DNA of 64,000 nt from Pseudarthrobacter enclensis (lineage in GTDB: Bacteria > Actinomycetota > Actinomycetes > Actinomycetales > Micrococcaceae), in assembly GCF_001457025.1 (NCBI RefSeq), contig NZ_KQ758602.1, positions 310,001-374,000 of the forward strand. The letters are read 5' to 3'. Both the position numbers and the translations under genes were made by a program. Positions 8,399-16,242 of the stretch are shown here, in pieces. Under the pieces are notes generated by a model. The model worked only from the letters and a program-made list of their open reading frames with translations, searched no databases and was not told the origin of the DNA. How positions within the stretch are numbered: position 1 is the stretch's first letter; each line of letters opens with the position of its first letter.

Positions 8399-9370
8399 TC
8401 AGGACGCGCGGAGGCGCCGTTCGACGTCGGCCGCCTCCGGATACGCCGCCTGGGTTCCCTTGCGCGTGGTGGCGAGCGCCGCGGCAACGGACGCGAACGC
8501 CGCAGCATCGGCGAGCCCGTCCCCGGCTGCCAGCCGTACGGCCACCGCACCGGTGAAAGCGTCCCCGGCGCCGGTGGTGTCCACGGCGGAGACGCTGGTG
8601 GGCTCCACGAACACCACGGTGCGGTTGGCGGGGGCGTCCGAATCGAGCACCACGGAACCGTGTGCCCCCAGGGTGACCAGGACCTGCCGGATCCCCCGCT
8701 CGGCGAAGCGCTCACGGACGGCGTCCCACTGGGCCGCGTGTGCGCCGGCTCCGGGAACCGAGGCGCCCGGCCCCAGGAACAGCGCGGCCTCATGCGCGTT
8801 GACCAGCAGGACGTCCGTCAGCCCGGCCAGCTCTGACGGAATGTGCGCATACGGCGAGAGGTTGAGCAGGACTTTCGCGCCGGCGTCGTGCCCGGCCTTT
8901 GCGGCGGCCAGCACCGTGGGCATGGCCACCTCCAGGCAGAGGGTGACGACGGCGGCGCCGTCCAGCACGTCCGCGGCCTCCGCCACGTCTGCCGGGGACA
9001 GCGTGCCGTTGGCGCCGGCGGAGATGATGATGTTGTTCTCGCCGCCGGCGTCAACGGCGATCACGGCAACGCCCGTGGGCTGGCTGGTGGAGGTGCGCAC
9101 CCGGCCCACGTCCACGCCGGCGCCGGCCACGGAGGCCAGGAGCATGTGGCCGTTGGGGTCGTCCCCCACGGCTCCCACCAGGCTGACGTGGCCGCCCAGC
9201 CGGCCCGCCGCCACGGCCTGGTTGGCGCTCTTGCCGCCGGGGTTGACGGCGAATCCGTTGCCGTGCACCGTCTCGCCGGGCTGCGGGAGCCGTTCGCAGT
9301 AGATGGTGAGGTCGGCGTTCAGGGAGCCGACGACGACGATCCGGCCGCCCGCCGCTGCTGCGCCGCTCAT
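8399..9370 (-). CDS. rbsK: Ribokinase
   Basis: A 323-residue PfkB-family kinase. It shows the ribokinase start (VVVGSLNADLTIYCERLPQPGE), the ribose-binding motif NPGGKSANQAVAAGRLG near residue 43, and the ATP/catalytic signature DTTGAGDAFTGAVAVRLA near residue 265. It phosphorylates D-ribose to ribose 5-phosphate. It is the third gene of an operon read leftward: nucleoside hydrolase, MFS transporter, then this gene, with a four-base ATGA overlap to the transporter. The set would import nucleosides, release ribose and base, and trap ribose. The LacI-type operators near 11960 likely control it. Confidence 0.9.
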   Translation of the reverse strand: MSGAAAAGGRIVVVGSLNADLTIYCERLPQPGETVHGNGFAVNPGGKSANQAVAAGRLGGHVSLVGAVGDDPNGHMLLASVAGAGVDVGRVRTSTSQPTGVAVIAVDAGGENNIIISAGANGTLSPADVAEAADVLDGAAVVTLCLEVAMPTVLAAAKAGHDAGAKVLLNLSPYAHIPSELAGLTDVLLVNAHEAALFLGPGASVPGAGAHAAQWDAVRERFAERGIRQVLVTLGAHGSVVLDSDAPANRTVVFVEPTSVSAVDTTGAGDAFTGAVAVRLAAGDGLADAAAFASVAAALATTRKGTQAAYPEAADVERRLRAS

Positions 9371-10794
9371 GATGCCACCTCTGCCTCGACCGGCTTGGGG
9401 ATCAGCAGGGACGCCGCGAACGCGGCCACGGTCAGGGCCAGTCCCACCACCACCACGGTGAGGTACGACGCCGTCGCGTCACCGAGTGCCGACGTTGCCA
9501 CCAGCACGGCCGGCAGGATGAGGAAGCTCAGGCCCGCGCCGAGGTTGAAGGCGCCGGCGTTCATGCCGGGGAGGAAGCCGGGGTTGCCGGCCGGTGAGAG
9601 GACAACGCCGAGTCCGTTGAGCATGATGTTGACCGTACCGGCGTACATGATGCCCAGCAAGACCGTTCCGGCGATCATCATGGGCAGGCTGTGGAGGCCC
9701 AGGAAAGCGATGATGGCCAGGGCCGCGATGCTGCCCAGGAGTCCGATGCGCAGCACCTTGGTGTAGCCGAGAACGGGGGCGAGCTTGCCGCTGAGCGGAC
9801 CCACCACCCAGCCCAGCAGGGCGTACGGGGTGAGGATGATCAGGGACATCTCGGTGGGCCCGACGCCGAAGCCGGGGCTGGCTGCCTGGACGTAGGCGGG
9901 GACGATGCCGTTGATCACGGCAAAGATGCCGGTCATGGTCAGGGTGGTGGTGAGCAGCGGCGCCCACGTGGCGCGCTGGCGCAGGTGGACCGTTTCCACC
10001 ATGGGCTGGGCGGCGCGCTGTTCGGTGCGCCAGAAGGCGAAGAACGCGGCGGCGGCCACGGCCACCAGGATAAGGCTCAGGATCAGGGTGCCGGAATCGA
10101 AGCCGGCCACCAGTTTGGAGCCCTCGTTGAGGGCCGTGAGCAGGGCGCCCACGGCCACCACGATGAAGAACACGCCCAGCCAGTCCATGGTGGTGCCGGC
10201 GGCAGGCTTGCTTTCGGCGGCCAGGAACAGGATCAGGGCGGTGGCGGCAACGGCCAGGACCACCATCAGCCAGAAGATGCTGCGGAAGCCGTAGTGCTCG
10301 GCGAAGTAGCCGCCCACGAAGGAGTCCACGCCGGCCACGCCTCCGTTGACTGCGGTGATCAGGCCCATGAGGGTGCCGTACTTGCGGGGGTTGCTGACGG
10401 CGGAGCGCAGCATGATGAGGCAGAGCGGGACGGTGGGGCCGCTGACGCCCTGGATGATGCGGCCCACGAAGAGCCAGGTGATGTCCGGGGCCAGCGCGGC
10501 GATGACGGAGCCCACGGCCATGAGCAGCATCATGCCCACCAGGACCTTCTTGCGGCCCACGATGTCGCTCAGGCGCGGCAGGAACAGGGAGAACAGTGCG
10601 GCGGCGGTGAAGAACCAGGTCTGCGAGAGCCCGATGAGGGCCTGGTCCGCCTTGAGTTCCTCGCCCATGGTCACCAGGGCGGGGCTGAGCATGGAGGCGT
10701 TGAGCTGGAACGCCACGCAGGCGGCCAGGAGTGCGGTCATGAGGGCGGTGACGTTGCCGCGGCCGGTCTTCGTTTCGGTGAGGGTGGCAGCCAC
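9367..10794 (-). CDS. MFS transporter, probable nucleoside or ribose uptake
   Basis: A 475-residue major facilitator with 14 predicted hydrophobic segments, as in the DHA2-type subfamily. The loop between helices 2 and 3 has RLSDIVGRKKVLVG, close to the G-x-L-a-D-r-x-G-r-r motif. The GTG start abuts the stop codon of the nucleoside hydrolase gene, so translation is coupled. DHA2 proteins are usually drug exporters, but the place between a nucleoside hydrolase and ribokinase makes nucleoside or ribose import more likely. Direction and substrate are inferred from context only. Confidence 0.85.
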   Translation of the reverse strand: MAATLTETKTGRGNVTALMTALLAACVAFQLNASMLSPALVTMGEELKADQALIGLSQTWFFTAAALFSLFLPRLSDIVGRKKVLVGMMLLMAVGSVIAALAPDITWLFVGRIIQGVSGPTVPLCLIMLRSAVSNPRKYGTLMGLITAVNGGVAGVDSFVGGYFAEHYGFRSIFWLMVVLAVAATALILFLAAESKPAAGTTMDWLGVFFIVVAVGALLTALNEGSKLVAGFDSGTLILSLILVAVAAAAFFAFWRTEQRAAQPMVETVHLRQRATWAPLLTTTLTMTGIFAVINGIVPAYVQAASPGFGVGPTEMSLIILTPYALLGWVVGPLSGKLAPVLGYTKVLRIGLLGSIAALAIIAFLGLHSLPMMIAGTVLLGIMYAGTVNIMLNGLGVVLSPAGNPGFLPGMNAGAFNLGAGLSFLILPAVLVATSALGDATASYLTVVVVGLALTVAAFAASLLIPKPVEAEVAS

Positions 10795-11859
10795 TTACTT
10801 GACCCCTCCGGCGGTGAGCTGGGCACCTTCGTTAAGGTCGACGTCGGACGCGTTGCCTTTGTTGTCCACATCGCCGGCGCCCGGCTCGCCGATGCGCACC
10901 AGGGCGTCGGTGACCAGGTCCCAGAACCGTGCGTGGTCCAGGTCCACGGCCACGCTGGTGTGGCAGTCGGCGGGTGCCGGGGCGCGGAAATCGGCCACGG
11001 TCATGCCCAGCGTGAGCGTGCCCGTCAGCTCGATGTTGACGGGGACCTTGCGGGTGCTGACGATGCTGGGGTCGATCACGTAGGCCACGGCGCAGGGATC
11101 GTGGACAGGCGGGTAGTCGAAGCCCTGGGCGTCCTTGTAGGTGTGGGCGAAGAAGTCCATCAGCTCCGTGACGAACTTCGCCGGCTTGGTGCCGATGGCG
11201 GCGATCTTCTCCACCACGTCCGGGGTGGCCAGCGCCTGGTGCGTGAGGTCCAGGCCCACCATCACTACCGGCCACTTCTCGTTGAAGACGATGTGGGCAG
11301 CTTCGGGGTCGATGATGATGTTGAACTCGGCCACGGCGCTCCAGTTGCCCACGTGGTAGCCGCCACCCATGAGGACCACTTCCTTGACGCGTTCCACGAT
11401 GCGCGGTTCCTTGCGCGCGGCCATGGCGATGTTGGTCAGGCCGGCGGTGGGGACGAGGGTGACGGTGCCCGGCTCGTGCGCCATGACGGTGTCGATGATG
11501 AGGTCGACGGCGTGGCGCGGGTCCAGCTCGATGGTGGACTCGGGCAGGGCGGGGCCGTCCATGCCGGAGTCGCCGTGGATGTCCGGCGCGGTTTCGATGC
11601 TGCGGACCAGCGGGCGGGGGCAGCCGGCGGCGAAGGGGACGCCGGTGATTCCGGCAATGGTGCCGACGGCGAGGGCGTTGCGGGTGACTTTTTCGAGGGT
11701 CTGGTTGCCCACCACGGTGGTGACGGCCAGCAGCTCGATGTCCGGGTTGCCGTGCGCCAGCAGCAGCGCCACGGCGTCGTCATGCCCGGGGTCGCAGTCC
11801 AGGATGATCTTCCTGGGTGCTGCCTTTACCTGCCCTGGGGCCTGGAAGTTGGGTTCCAT
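10795..11859 (-). CDS. Inosine-uridine-preferring nucleoside hydrolase family protein
   Basis: A 354-residue nucleoside hydrolase. The calcium-binding signature DCDPGHDDAVALLLAHG begins at residue 21. Further on come the active-site segments VVLMGGGYHVGNWSAVAEFN with the ribose-binding asparagine, and VHDPCAVAYVIDP with the final calcium-ligand aspartate. It cleaves ribonucleosides to ribose and free base in the cytosol. The ATG at 11859 has GGAG six bases before it and is preferred to the GTG at 11871. It heads the operon with the MFS transporter and ribokinase. The C-terminus carries an extra acidic tail (NKGNASDVDLNEGAQ). Confidence 0.9.
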   Translation of the reverse strand: MEPNFQAPGQVKAAPRKIILDCDPGHDDAVALLLAHGNPDIELLAVTTVVGNQTLEKVTRNALAVGTIAGITGVPFAAGCPRPLVRSIETAPDIHGDSGMDGPALPESTIELDPRHAVDLIIDTVMAHEPGTVTLVPTAGLTNIAMAARKEPRIVERVKEVVLMGGGYHVGNWSAVAEFNIIIDPEAAHIVFNEKWPVVMVGLDLTHQALATPDVVEKIAAIGTKPAKFVTELMDFFAHTYKDAQGFDYPPVHDPCAVAYVIDPSIVSTRKVPVNIELTGTLTLGMTVADFRAPAPADCHTSVAVDLDHARFWDLVTDALVRIGEPGAGDVDNKGNASDVDLNEGAQLTAGGVK

Positions 11860-11951
11860 GGTGTTCTCCACGTCATTGGGGCCCGCGCCTGATGGCGCCG
11901 CGGGGAGCTGAAGCGTTCAGGAGTGATCATGGCAGCTGATTGTGGCACACG

Positions 11952-11987
11952 TCAAACGCTTAACGTCCGTGCAGGTCAAGCGTTTGA
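11952..11987. promoter_or_regulatory. Two LacI-family operators before the nucleoside operon
   Basis: TCAAACGCTTAA (11952-11963) and TCAAGCGTTTGA (11976-11987) are near-palindromes with the central CG that LacI-type repressors prefer. They are 24 bases apart, about two helical turns, and lie about 90 bases before the nucleoside hydrolase start. The two sites are also inverted copies of each other. The LacI gene at 13645 is the best candidate regulator. Confidence 0.7.
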
Positions 11988-12081
11988 CGTACTGCAGGCT
12001 ATGGTAACTGCCGTCTGTAGCTCAGGCGTGCCATTACCGCTCCGGCCCACTGCTTTTGCGCACCGCGGCCCGACGAAAAAT

Positions 12082-12108
12082 TGCACCTAAAGTGCAGTAT
12101 GATGCACT
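12082..12108. promoter_or_regulatory. Overlapping dyads before the XRE-cupin gene
   Basis: TGCAC/GTGCA arms spaced five bases apart run directly into AGTGCA/TGCACT arms spaced six bases apart. The two dyads share the middle GTGCA element and end one base before the start codon at 12110. Repressor binding here would block the ribosome site or transcription start, so autorepression by the XRE-cupin protein is likely. Confidence 0.55.
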
Positions 12109-12109
12109 C

Positions 12110-12715
12110 ATGGATGAAAGTACTTCTGCCCTCGCCGCGGCCATCGGCGGCAGGGTACGGCTGGAACGGCAGTCCAGGGGCTGGACCTTGGACGGACTGG
12201 CGGACGCCGCCGGTGTCAGCCGGCGGATGCTGGTCAATGTAGAGCAGGGGGCGGCGAATCCCAGCGTGGGGACGCTGCTGCGGATCAGCGACGCGCTGGG
12301 CATCGGCCTCCCGTCGCTGGTTGATTCCCCGCAGCCCCGGCCTGTGACCGTCACCCGCAGCGGCAAGGGCGCAGCCTTGTGGACCTCCATCAAAGGCGGC
12401 CGCGGCGTGCTGGTGGCCGGCACCCAGTCCCCGGACGTGGTGGAGCTGTGGGACTGGACCATGGTGCCCGGGGACCGCCTGGACAGTGAGGCGCACGCCG
12501 CCGGAACCAAGGAACTGCTGCAGGTCCGGGAGGGCGTGCTCACGGTGGTGGTCGGCGGCGAGTCCCACGTCCTGGAGGCCGGTGACGCCATCTCCTTTCC
12601 CGGCGACGTGGCCCACGCATACGCGAATGAGGGCAGCGGCCCGGTGGCCTTTTCGATGGCTGTTTTCGAGCCCGGCGTGGGCTCCTCACCGCATCAGGAG
12701 GGCAGCGGTGCGTGA
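12110..12715 (+). CDS. XRE-family regulator with C-terminal cupin domain
   Basis: A 201-residue two-domain regulator. Residues 10-65 form an XRE helix-turn-helix (RVRLERQSRGWTLDGLADAAGVSRRMLVNVEQGAANPSVGTLL pattern). Residues 115-190 form a small cupin barrel (GDRLDSEAHAAGTKELLQV and GDAISFPGDVAHAYAN) that binds a ligand or metal. Such proteins regulate amino-acid, polyamine or transporter genes. The ATG at 12110 was chosen over an in-frame upstream start because the domain begins just after it and the dyads at 12082-12108 precede it. The stop overlaps the exporter gene's start by eight bases, so the exporter is its probable target. Confidence 0.88.
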   Translation: MDESTSALAAAIGGRVRLERQSRGWTLDGLADAAGVSRRMLVNVEQGAANPSVGTLLRISDALGIGLPSLVDSPQPRPVTVTRSGKGAALWTSIKGGRGVLVAGTQSPDVVELWDWTMVPGDRLDSEAHAAGTKELLQVREGVLTVVVGGESHVLEAGDAISFPGDVAHAYANEGSGPVAFSMAVFEPGVGSSPHQEGSGA

Positions 12716-13598
12716 CCGGAAACCGCAGGTGCCGCCGTGGACCCTGGCCGTCACGGCGATCCTCTCCGTCCAGCTTGGGTCCGCCCTGTCCGTCAACCTC
12801 ATCGACACCGTCGGCCCCGCCGGCACCGCCTGGCTGCGCCTGAGCATGGGCGCCGTCATCCTGCTGGTCATTGGCCGCCCGCCGCTGCGGTCCATCCGCC
12901 GCCGGGACGTGCTGCCGCTGCTGGGCCTGGGCCTCACCACCGGCGTCATGACCGTGGGGTTCCTGGCCGCCGTGGAGCACATCCCGTTGGGGACCGCCGT
13001 CGCCATTGAATTCCTGGGCCCGCTGACCGTGGCCGCGCTGCGCAGCCCGCACCGCACGGCCCTGGCCTGGCCCGCGTTGGCGCTGGCCGGCGTCGTCCTG
13101 CTCACGGAGCCCTGGCAGGGGAGCTTCAACCTGGCCGGCGTGGCCTGGGCCGCGCTGGCCGCCTGCGGCTGGGGTTTCTACATCCTGCTGACCCAGCAAC
13201 TGGGTGACAGGTTCAGCGGCATCGGCTCGCTCACCATCACGGTGCCCATCGCCGCGCTGGCCGCTGCCGCCGTCGGAATTCCCCAGGCCGCCGGGCACCT
13301 CACCCTGGAGGTCCTGGCCGCCGCTGCCGGACTGGCCGTGCTGCTGCCCGTCCTGCCGTTCGCGCTGGAAATGCTGGCGCTGCGCCGGATGACGCCCACC
13401 GCCTTCGGGACGCTGATGGCCCTGGAACCTGCCGTTGGCGTCCTGCTGGGGCTGCTGATCCTGCACCAGCAACCCTCAGCCGTCCAGGTTGTCGGCATCC
13501 TGCTGGTGGTCCTGGCCGGGGCCGCTGCCCAGCACGGCGGCCGCCGGCGCCGCAAGGAGGAGCCTGCCACTCCGGCGGACCTCGACTTCGTCGGTTGA
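12708..13598 (+). CDS. EamA/DMT-family exporter (RhtA-like)
   Basis: A 296-residue protein with ten hydrophobic helices in two EamA halves. The first half has NLIDTVGPAGTAWLRLSMGA and the second GTLMALEPAVGVLLGLLILHQ, matching the RhtA/threonine-homoserine exporter branch. The GTG start at 12708 has AGGAGG six bases before it and lies inside the end of the XRE-cupin gene, showing translational coupling. It probably exports amino acids or related metabolites. The cupin of its regulator may sense the exported compound. Confidence 0.88.
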   Translation: MRDRKPQVPPWTLAVTAILSVQLGSALSVNLIDTVGPAGTAWLRLSMGAVILLVIGRPPLRSIRRRDVLPLLGLGLTTGVMTVGFLAAVEHIPLGTAVAIEFLGPLTVAALRSPHRTALAWPALALAGVVLLTEPWQGSFNLAGVAWAALAACGWGFYILLTQQLGDRFSGIGSLTITVPIAALAAAAVGIPQAAGHLTLEVLAAAAGLAVLLPVLPFALEMLALRRMTPTAFGTLMALEPAVGVLLGLLILHQQPSAVQVVGILLVVLAGAAAQHGGRRRRKEEPATPADLDFVG

Positions 13599-13644
13599 GG
13601 CCGCCTGCACGGTGGCCGCGGGACCTGCCTACTACGATCGACGT

Positions 13645-14691
13645 ATGGAATCCGCGGAACAAAAACAGCAGGCCGGGCGCCCCGGGCGGGTCACCGCCGC
13701 CATGGTGGCTGCCAGGGCGGGTGTTTCAACGGCCACCGTGTCCCTGGTGGCCAACGGCAAGACCGCGGGCCGCGTCTCCGAGGACAACATCTCCCGGGTG
13801 CGGGACGCCATCACGGAGCTGGGCTATGTGGTGGACGGGATTGGCAGTTCGCTGGCCAAAGGCGTCAGCTCCATTGTGATCCTGGTGGCACCGGACATTT
13901 CCAACCCCTTCTTCGCCAAGGTCATCGCCGGGGTGCGGGAATCGTTGGGCCCGCAGTACCAGCTGCTGCTGTCCGTCACCGAGGCCGGGGAGTTCCCGGA
14001 GGCCGACGACGTCCGGCGGCTGATGTCGCTCCGCCCGGCGGGGCTCCTGGTGGACGCCCCCAACGCGCGTTTCATCGAAGACCTCGCCTCTCCGTCGCCG
14101 CTGGTCCTGCTGGACGCGCCGGGGCTGGAGTCCTATGCCCCCTCGGTCAACCTGGACGTGGCCAGCGGCGCCCGCCAGCTGGCAGCCCACCTGGCGGCGG
14201 CCGGACACAGGGAAGCGGCGTATGTGGACAGCGTCACCGGCACGGAGACGTTTGCCGTGCGGCGGGCGGCGTTCCTGGAGGAAGCCGCCGCACGCGGCAT
14301 TAACGTGGATCCGGAGCGGATCATCAGCACCACCATCGACGTCGGCACGGCGGCTTCCGCGTTCGCCGCCGCCTGGCCGGCCTGGCAGCGGGCCGGGGTG
14401 ACCGCTGTGGCCTGCGGCACCGACACCCACGGTTACGGCGTGCTGCAGGAGGCGCGGGTGGCCGGGGTGCGGATCCCCGATGAGCTCGCGGTGGCCGGCT
14501 TCGACGATCTCCCCTATTCGGCCACCAGCAATCCCGGCCTGACCAGCGTGCACCTGCCGGCCACGTCCCTGGGCCAGAAGGCTGGCGAACAGCTGCGCCG
14601 CCTGATGGAGGGCAAGGCCCTCAAACCCGGTGGCGTCACCCTGGAGACCTCACTGGTGGTGCGCGGGTCCACGGCCGCAGCCCAGGGCTGA
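13645..14691 (+). CDS. LacI-family transcriptional repressor
   Basis: A 348-residue repressor. The N-terminal helix-turn-helix (AAMVAARAGVSTATVSLVANG, residues 19-39) has the LacI recognition-helix pattern followed by a hinge helix (RVRDAITELGYVVDGIGSSLAKG). The periplasmic-binding-protein-like core follows, with a DDLPYSATSNPGLTSVHLP segment typical of the C-lobe. It is read rightward on its own after the EamA gene, with a 46-base gap. The nearest LacI-type operators are those at 11952-11987, so regulation of the nucleoside operon in response to ribose or a nucleoside is the simplest reading, not proven. Confidence 0.88.
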   Translation: MESAEQKQQAGRPGRVTAAMVAARAGVSTATVSLVANGKTAGRVSEDNISRVRDAITELGYVVDGIGSSLAKGVSSIVILVAPDISNPFFAKVIAGVRESLGPQYQLLLSVTEAGEFPEADDVRRLMSLRPAGLLVDAPNARFIEDLASPSPLVLLDAPGLESYAPSVNLDVASGARQLAAHLAAAGHREAAYVDSVTGTETFAVRRAAFLEEAAARGINVDPERIISTTIDVGTAASAFAAAWPAWQRAGVTAVACGTDTHGYGVLQEARVAGVRIPDELAVAGFDDLPYSATSNPGLTSVHLPATSLGQKAGEQLRRLMEGKALKPGGVTLETSLVVRGSTAAAQG

Positions 14692-14774
14692 ACCGGGAAC
14701 CGCCTGTGGCGGCCTGTGACGTCCATGCCGGGCTCCGCCGTCGTTCTGTCAGTCCCCGGCCGTAAGCTGGATTC

Positions 14775-15881
14775 ATGCCGACTAACTGGGAGAGCCTGGA
14801 CGCAGAGCTGCGCGAATCCGTGCAGCACAACGTGGAAATCTACGAACGCGTCCGCCCTGCCCTGAAGCTGGTCACCCGGGACGTCCTCCTGGTCTTGCGG
14901 GACATGCTGAAGGACAGCGAGGTCACTCCGCTGTTCGTCACCGGCCGCACTAAAACCGTGGAGTCCTTCAAGGAGAAGATCTCCCGCACGGAGGAGCCGC
15001 TGGAGCCGGGCGGGCGGCGGCTGTTGAAGTTCCCGGACCCGTTCCGCACCCTCAATGACATGGTGGGCATCCGGGTCATCACCAAGCTGCCTGCCGAGAA
15101 CGCCGCGGTGGCCAACATCATCAAGCGCCAGCGCCAGTTGTTCGACTGCCGCGGGGACCGGGAAAAGGACATCGGTTCCATTGAGTCCGGGACCTACGGG
15201 TATTCCAGCCGGCACCTGATCCTGCGGACCATCCAGAACGAGGCCGTCAAGGAGTACCAGCAGGTCTTCAACCCGGACATCACGCCCAACGGCAGCTATT
15301 TCTTCGAGTGCCAGATCCGCACCATTTTCGCGCACGCGTGGAGTGAGATCGAGCATGACATCCGGTTCAAGGCAGAGGACCCCCGCGCCTGGACGCCGCA
15401 CTTCGACCGGCAGTTCACCGCCACCGCGGCCATGCTCGAAACGGTGGAGACCGCCTTCGCGGACCTGCACGAACGGTACGAGGAAGTGCGCAGCTTCTGG
15501 GACACCGACGGCGAGGGCGCCGCGCCGCTCACGCCCAACCGCGTCCGGGACGTGTGGCGCACCCTGCTCCCCCACGTGGACCGCAAAGTGGACGACGACT
15601 GGGGCTGGGCAGCGGAACTGCTCGCCGCGCACGGGCTCAACCAGACCATGCAGCTTGCCGGGCTGCTCACCGCGGACCGGATCACCGAGGTCCGCAAGGC
15701 CCTGGACCACCGCTACTCCCCCGGCCCGGACCGACTCCTGGACGACCTCCTGCTGTGGCAGTACGGCACCAGGCACATCGACCTCACGGCTGAAGAGGCC
15801 GACGCCGTCCCGCACCCCCGGCGGGACAGCCTCCTGCGGCGGCTGCGGCAGATCGAGCGGTACCGGGTCACCAGGAAGTAG
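14775..15881 (+). CDS. RelA/SpoT-domain protein (putative small alarmone synthetase)
   Basis: A 368-residue protein with a RelA/SpoT nucleotidyltransferase fold. The segments DMVGIRVITKLP near residue 97, GYSSRHLIL near 140 and FECQIRTIFAHAWSEIEHDI near 178 match the (p)ppGpp synthetase core. There is no HD hydrolase, TGS or ACT domain. The C-terminal 150 residues are helical and unfamiliar. Synthesis of (p)ppGpp or pppApp from ATP is possible, but some family members are toxins that modify tRNA or make other alarmones, so activity is open. The gene is alone, without a visible antitoxin. Confidence 0.8.
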   Translation: MPTNWESLDAELRESVQHNVEIYERVRPALKLVTRDVLLVLRDMLKDSEVTPLFVTGRTKTVESFKEKISRTEEPLEPGGRRLLKFPDPFRTLNDMVGIRVITKLPAENAAVANIIKRQRQLFDCRGDREKDIGSIESGTYGYSSRHLILRTIQNEAVKEYQQVFNPDITPNGSYFFECQIRTIFAHAWSEIEHDIRFKAEDPRAWTPHFDRQFTATAAMLETVETAFADLHERYEEVRSFWDTDGEGAAPLTPNRVRDVWRTLLPHVDRKVDDDWGWAAELLAAHGLNQTMQLAGLLTADRITEVRKALDHRYSPGPDRLLDDLLLWQYGTRHIDLTAEEADAVPHPRRDSLLRRLRQIERYRVTRK

Positions 15882-16029
15882 CGGCTTTCCGAGTGGGGCA
15901 TCCGGCGGTCACCAAGCCGCGGAAAAAATTTCCAGCACGGTTTCCCTCCGACCGGAGGGTGCGGGCGTACGATGTGACAATCCGCGGCTAAAGCACCATC
16001 TGACTCGAAAATTCCAAGAGGAGAACGCC

Positions 16030-16176
16030 ATGTTGCTTTGGATTGCCATCATCATTGCCGTCTTGTGGCTGCTAGGACTGCTCGCCAACATCGGCGGCGG
16101 CCTGATCCACATCCTGCTGGTTGTTGCCGTCGTGGTCCTGATCTTCCACTTTGTCCGCGGCAGGGCCCGCACCTGA
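16030..16176 (+). CDS. Lmo0937-family small membrane protein
   Basis: A 48-residue protein of two hydrophobic helices (WIAIIIAVLWLLGLL and HILLVVAVVVLIFHF) joined by ANIGGGLI and ending in a basic tail RGRART. This is the Lmo0937/DUF5670 pattern, a family of tiny membrane proteins often induced by stress. The ATG has GAGGAGAA seven bases ahead. It follows the alarmone-synthetase-like gene after 148 bases and converges on the histidine kinase gene. The biochemical role is unknown. Confidence 0.82.
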   Translation: MLLWIAIIIAVLWLLGLLANIGGGLIHILLVVAVVVLIFHFVRGRART

Positions 16177-16242
16177 GCACCGTGCGCGGCGTGGCCCACC
16201 CGGCCTGACGGCGTGCAGCTGCGCTCCGGCAGGGCGGCACAA

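Noticed and set aside
9691..11892. A 733-codon open frame on the + strand opposite the MFS and nucleoside hydrolase genes
   Set aside because: It is the antisense shadow of two well-supported genes in GC-rich DNA. The composition (Gly/His/Asp/Ala-rich) has no recognisable fold.
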